Positions 6,662 through 8,795 of a DNA stretch of 8,795 bases are shown piece by piece. Within the stretch, counting starts at the first letter, position 1; every line of letters begins with the position of its first letter. The stretch spans positions 54,201 to 62,995 of the forward strand of contig DFJW01000080.1 of NCBI GenBank assembly GCA_002373775.1, read 5' to 3'. The position numbers and the translations under genes were made by a program. The DNA comes from Ruminococcus flavefaciens. GTDB lineage: Bacteria > Bacillota > Clostridia > Oscillospirales > Ruminococcaceae. The notes beneath the pieces were generated by a model. That model was not told where the DNA came from, made no database searches, and saw only the letters and a program-made list of their open reading frames with translations.

Positions 6662-6740
6662 ATGTTCCGGCAGTCTTTTCAGGCGTTTCAATGTTAGAGG
6701 AAGGTTAAATAAGACCTCGATTTATTACAAAATCGGTTGA

Positions 6741-6776
6741 ATTCGTCACAAAATTGTTACAGAAAAGATACAATTT
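6741..6776 (+). promoter_or_regulatory. A/T-rich motif and inverted repeat upstream of the kinase-like gene
   Basis: ATTCGTCACAAAATTGTTAC (6741-6760) resembles the stretch at 3120-3140 before glgA and sits at a similar distance from the -35 box. It overlaps an inverted repeat, AAATTGT (6751-6757) with ACAATTT (6770-6776), separated by 12 bases. It could be a regulator site; no known consensus is matched. Confidence 0.28.
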
Positions 6777-6808
6777 CGGGAGATGCGTGATTAATAGACA
6801 GTAAACGG

Positions 6809-6837
6809 TTGACTTTTGCAAGGAATACTGTTAAAAT
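6809..6837 (+). promoter_or_regulatory. Promoter of the kinase-like gene, with an extended -10
   Basis: The -35 box TTGACT (6809-6814) and the -10 box TAAAAT (6832-6837) are separated by 17 bases. TG at 6829-6830 gives an extended -10 (TGTTAAAAT). Transcription should start near 6844. The remainder of 6662-6808 holds no gene that I can support. Confidence 0.82.
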
Positions 6838-6844
6838 ATATATG

Positions 6845-6862
6845 ATGCGCAACTATGCGTAT
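6845..6862 (+). other. Small hairpin at the 5' end of the kinase-like gene's message
   Basis: ATGCGCA (6845-6851) pairs with TGCGTAT (6856-6862) around an ACTA loop, a 7-bp stem with one G-U pair. It lies at the predicted transcript start and could protect the 5' end from decay. It is short and may have no role. Confidence 0.35.
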
Positions 6863-6875
6863 GTCAATCTGATAC

Positions 6876-6885
6876 AAAGGAGGAG
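6876..6885 (+). promoter_or_regulatory. Strong ribosome site that fixes a TTG start
   Basis: AAAGGAGGAG ends 5 bases before TTG 6891. The next in-frame start, ATG at codon 11, would cut off the first cysteine pair of the zinc ribbon and would be too far from this site. Both points support TTG as the true start. Confidence 0.88.
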
Positions 6886-6890
6886 CAGCT

Positions 6891-8795
6891 TTGGGAGAGC
6901 AGAAATTCTGTTATAAGTGTATGGAAAAGATAGATCCGCAGCTCCATATCTGTCCGCATTGCGGCTATGACAATAATACTCCGGCTGACCTTATGTATAT
7001 CGCTCCCGGAACGATCCTTCGCGATAGATACCTCATCGGCGCACTTCTTGAATACAACGGCGAGGGTGCTTCCTATGTCGGCTACGATATGGCAACAGAG
7101 TGCCGCGTACTCATCAGGGAGTATATGCCCATAAATCTCTGCTCAAGAGTCAAGGGTAAGGCTACTATCAGCGTAAACTACAACAATCTTGCCAAGTATA
7201 AGGCATTTATGGCTGAATATACCGAGCTCAACAAGTCGCTCGCACGGCTCAGGAACGATTCAAATATCATTCCCGTGCTCGATATGTTTGCCGAGAATAA
7301 TACGACCTACACTGTGTTCGAGAGCGTCGAAGGCGTAAAAATGCTCGACTACCTCAAGGACAATGCCGGTGAACTCAGCTGGGATCAGGTATCGCGTCTC
7401 TTCCCGCCGCTCTTTACGACTATCGGCAGACTCCATAACGCAGGTATTATCCACAGGGCTATCAGTCCTGAGACCGTATATATGACCGATAAGGGAGAGC
7501 TCCGCCTTTCAGGCTTCTGCATCTCACCGGTCAGAACTGCCAACGCAGGGCTTGAATACGAGCTTTTCAAGGGCTATGCAGCTCCGGAGCAGTATTCCGC
7601 CAATATCGACAGCAGACAGGGCTCGTGGACCGATGTTTACGGCATCTGTGCGCTCATCTACCGCGCACTCACAGGCTGTATGCCGGTCGATTCCACAAGC
7701 AGACTCGCTCACGATGACCTCTGTGAACCCGCTGTGCTCAATTCGCGTATACCGCAGCACGTTTCGCGCGTTATTATGGACGGTATGAACCTCAATGTCC
7801 GTGACCGTATCCAGACTATCACAGAGCTCGTTACACGTCTCTTCGAGCAGCCGCCTGTTATCAGGAACGCCGCTCCTGTACCTCCGCGTCAGGAGCAGAT
7901 ACCTCCGCAGCAGCCGGTCAACAATTACGCTCAGTATCCTCAGAACGAGCAGCGTCAGCCTGTGTACCGCGATCAGGCTCCGCCTCCGCCGTATGGCTAC
8001 GGTCAGCAGCCTGACGACTACTACGACGAGGAATACCGCTATGAAAAGGTGAATACAGTTGACAGACTGAAGGTGCCGGTAATTATCGGAATACTCCTTC
8101 TCTCTATCCTGATGATACTCATAGTCGTTATATACAACATCCTTCACGATCCGACCAGAGACGAGAAACCGGCAGCAAGCCGCAGTACGTCTGTTTCTGA
8201 CAACGTTGTCTCCGGTACTACCGGCACGACTACCTCCGAGCCCTCCTCTGAGGTTCAGGATACGGAAGTTCCGCTGCTCACAGGAAAGTTCTTCGAGCAC
8301 GAAAAGGAAAAATGGGCAGAGTATGTCGTTCTCGATCCTGTATACGAGTACAACAACGATTATCCCGATAACGATATGATCTTTGAACAGCTCACCGAAG
8401 CCGGCAGTATGGTGCCTAAGGGAAGCGTTATCAAGGTCAAGGTCAGCAAGGGACCTGAGTCGGCTATTATCCCGGACTATACCGGATGTACAGTTGCTCA
8501 GTACAAGAATAAGCTGGAAGCATCAGGTATCTCCGACAACTACCAGTTCATCGAGATCAAGAACCCCTACTACGGAGTTCCTGATTCTATCGTAGAGCTT
8601 CAGGTGGACGGAAAGAGAGTAAACTCCGGAACTTATTTCAACAATAAGGAAAATAAGAAGCTGACTGTTTACTACATCTCCGCAGATGCACAGATACCTC
8701 AGCAGACCGAGGCTCCGCAGCAGCAGGAGACTGAGACAGAAGCAGAGACCGAGTCTCAGACAGAAGCTCCGCAGGAACAGCCTCAGCAGCAGGAA
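6891..8795 (+). CDS. Transmembrane kinase-fold protein with zinc ribbon and PASTA-like repeats; probable pseudokinase (3'-partial)
   Basis: 635 residues are present, with no stop before the window ends. Order: a zinc ribbon (Cys7, Cys10, Cys21, Cys24); a kinase fold (about 44-320); a Pro/Gln/Tyr-rich linker (321-385); one membrane helix (394-417); a Ser/Thr-rich stretch (430-452); two PASTA-like repeats (about 459-522 and 524-597); and a Gln/Glu/Thr-rich tail (600 on). Family landmarks that remain: REYMP after strand 3, LHNAGIIHR, GYAAPEQY (228-235, the APE motif), and TDVYGICALIYRALTG (247-262). Changed catalytic residues: two of three loop glycines (E54, N56), Lys to Arg76, HRD to HRA (Ala190), the catalytic-loop Asn to Thr195, and DFG to GFC (208-210). 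Phosphotransfer therefore seems unlikely. In active relatives (PrkC/Stk type) PASTA domains sense muropeptides or lipid II outside the cell. By inference this protein may pass an envelope signal by binding rather than by catalysis. It has its own promoter and starts with TTG. What lies downstream is unknown. Confidence 0.9.
   Translation, partial: MGEQKFCYKCMEKIDPQLHICPHCGYDNNTPADLMYIAPGTILRDRYLIGALLEYNGEGASYVGYDMATECRVLIREYMPINLCSRVKGKATISVNYNNLAKYKAFMAEYTELNKSLARLRNDSNIIPVLDMFAENNTTYTVFESVEGVKMLDYLKDNAGELSWDQVSRLFPPLFTTIGRLHNAGIIHRAISPETVYMTDKGELRLSGFCISPVRTANAGLEYELFKGYAAPEQYSANIDSRQGSWTDVYGICALIYRALTGCMPVDSTSRLAHDDLCEPAVLNSRIPQHVSRVIMDGMNLNVRDRIQTITELVTRLFEQPPVIRNAAPVPPRQEQIPPQQPVNNYAQYPQNEQRQPVYRDQAPPPPYGYGQQPDDYYDEEYRYEKVNTVDRLKVPVIIGILLLSILMILIVVIYNILHDPTRDEKPAASRSTSVSDNVVSGTTGTTTSEPSSEVQDTEVPLLTGKFFEHEKEKWAEYVVLDPVYEYNNDYPDNDMIFEQLTEAGSMVPKGSVIKVKVSKGPESAIIPDYTGCTVAQYKNKLEASGISDNYQFIEIKNPYYGVPDSIVELQVDGKRVNSGTYFNNKENKKLTVYYISADAQIPQQTEAPQQQETETEAETESQTEAPQEQPQQQE

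Noticed and set aside
7524..8300. Long reverse-strand open frame opposite the pseudokinase gene
   Set aside because: The forward strand encodes the kinase fold, linker, membrane helix and PASTA repeats without a break. The reverse product is low-complexity and Arg/Val-rich, with no domain.

Overview
The window most resembles the chromosome of a gut or rumen Firmicute of the class Clostridia. The best guess is a Ruminococcus-like member of the Oscillospiraceae. This rests on the long single-chain PurL with a fused glutaminase, strong AGGAGG ribosome sites, TTGACT/TATAAT promoters, codon choice rich in GAG, AAG, CTC and AGA, and a clostridial-style kinase-PASTA protein. The genus is an inference, not something the sequence proves. 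All genes lie on the plus strand.

Layout. (1) 1-2733 is the C-terminal three quarters of purL (purine synthesis), open at the left edge. It is followed at 2759-2998 by a small two-helix membrane protein and a strong rho-independent terminator (3010-3047). (2) 3048-3275 is a structured non-coding gap that ends in a near-consensus promoter. (3) 3276-4730 is glgA, glycogen synthase, alone in its own unit. (4) 4731-5156 is non-coding. A tandem array of a 111-bp unit (2.7 copies) starts two bases after the glgA stop, then two strong REP-like hairpins follow. (5) 5157-6631 is a three-gene unit: a four-helix membrane protein with a SHOCT-like segment, a HAD phosphatase or phosphoglucomutase-like enzyme, and an overlapping 81-residue protein of unknown function. 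A terminator at 6633-6661 ends it. (6) 6662-6890 holds a promoter with an extended -10 and a strong ribosome site. (7) 6891-8795, running off the right edge, is a large TTG-initiated gene for a transmembrane kinase-fold protein with PASTA-like outer domains.

The most interesting item is that last gene. It has the full layout of a PASTA receptor kinase (zinc ribbon, kinase fold, proline/glutamine-rich linker, one membrane helix, two PASTA-like repeats). Yet the glycine loop, the ATP-binding lysine, the HRD aspartate, the catalytic-loop asparagine and the DFG motif are all altered. It therefore reads as a pseudokinase receptor. The second item is the 111-bp tandem array with its adjoining hairpins. 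Apart from general sugar-phosphate and glycogen links between glgA and the HAD enzyme, nothing shows that the units act as one pathway; this is mostly core metabolism beside an envelope-sensing candidate.
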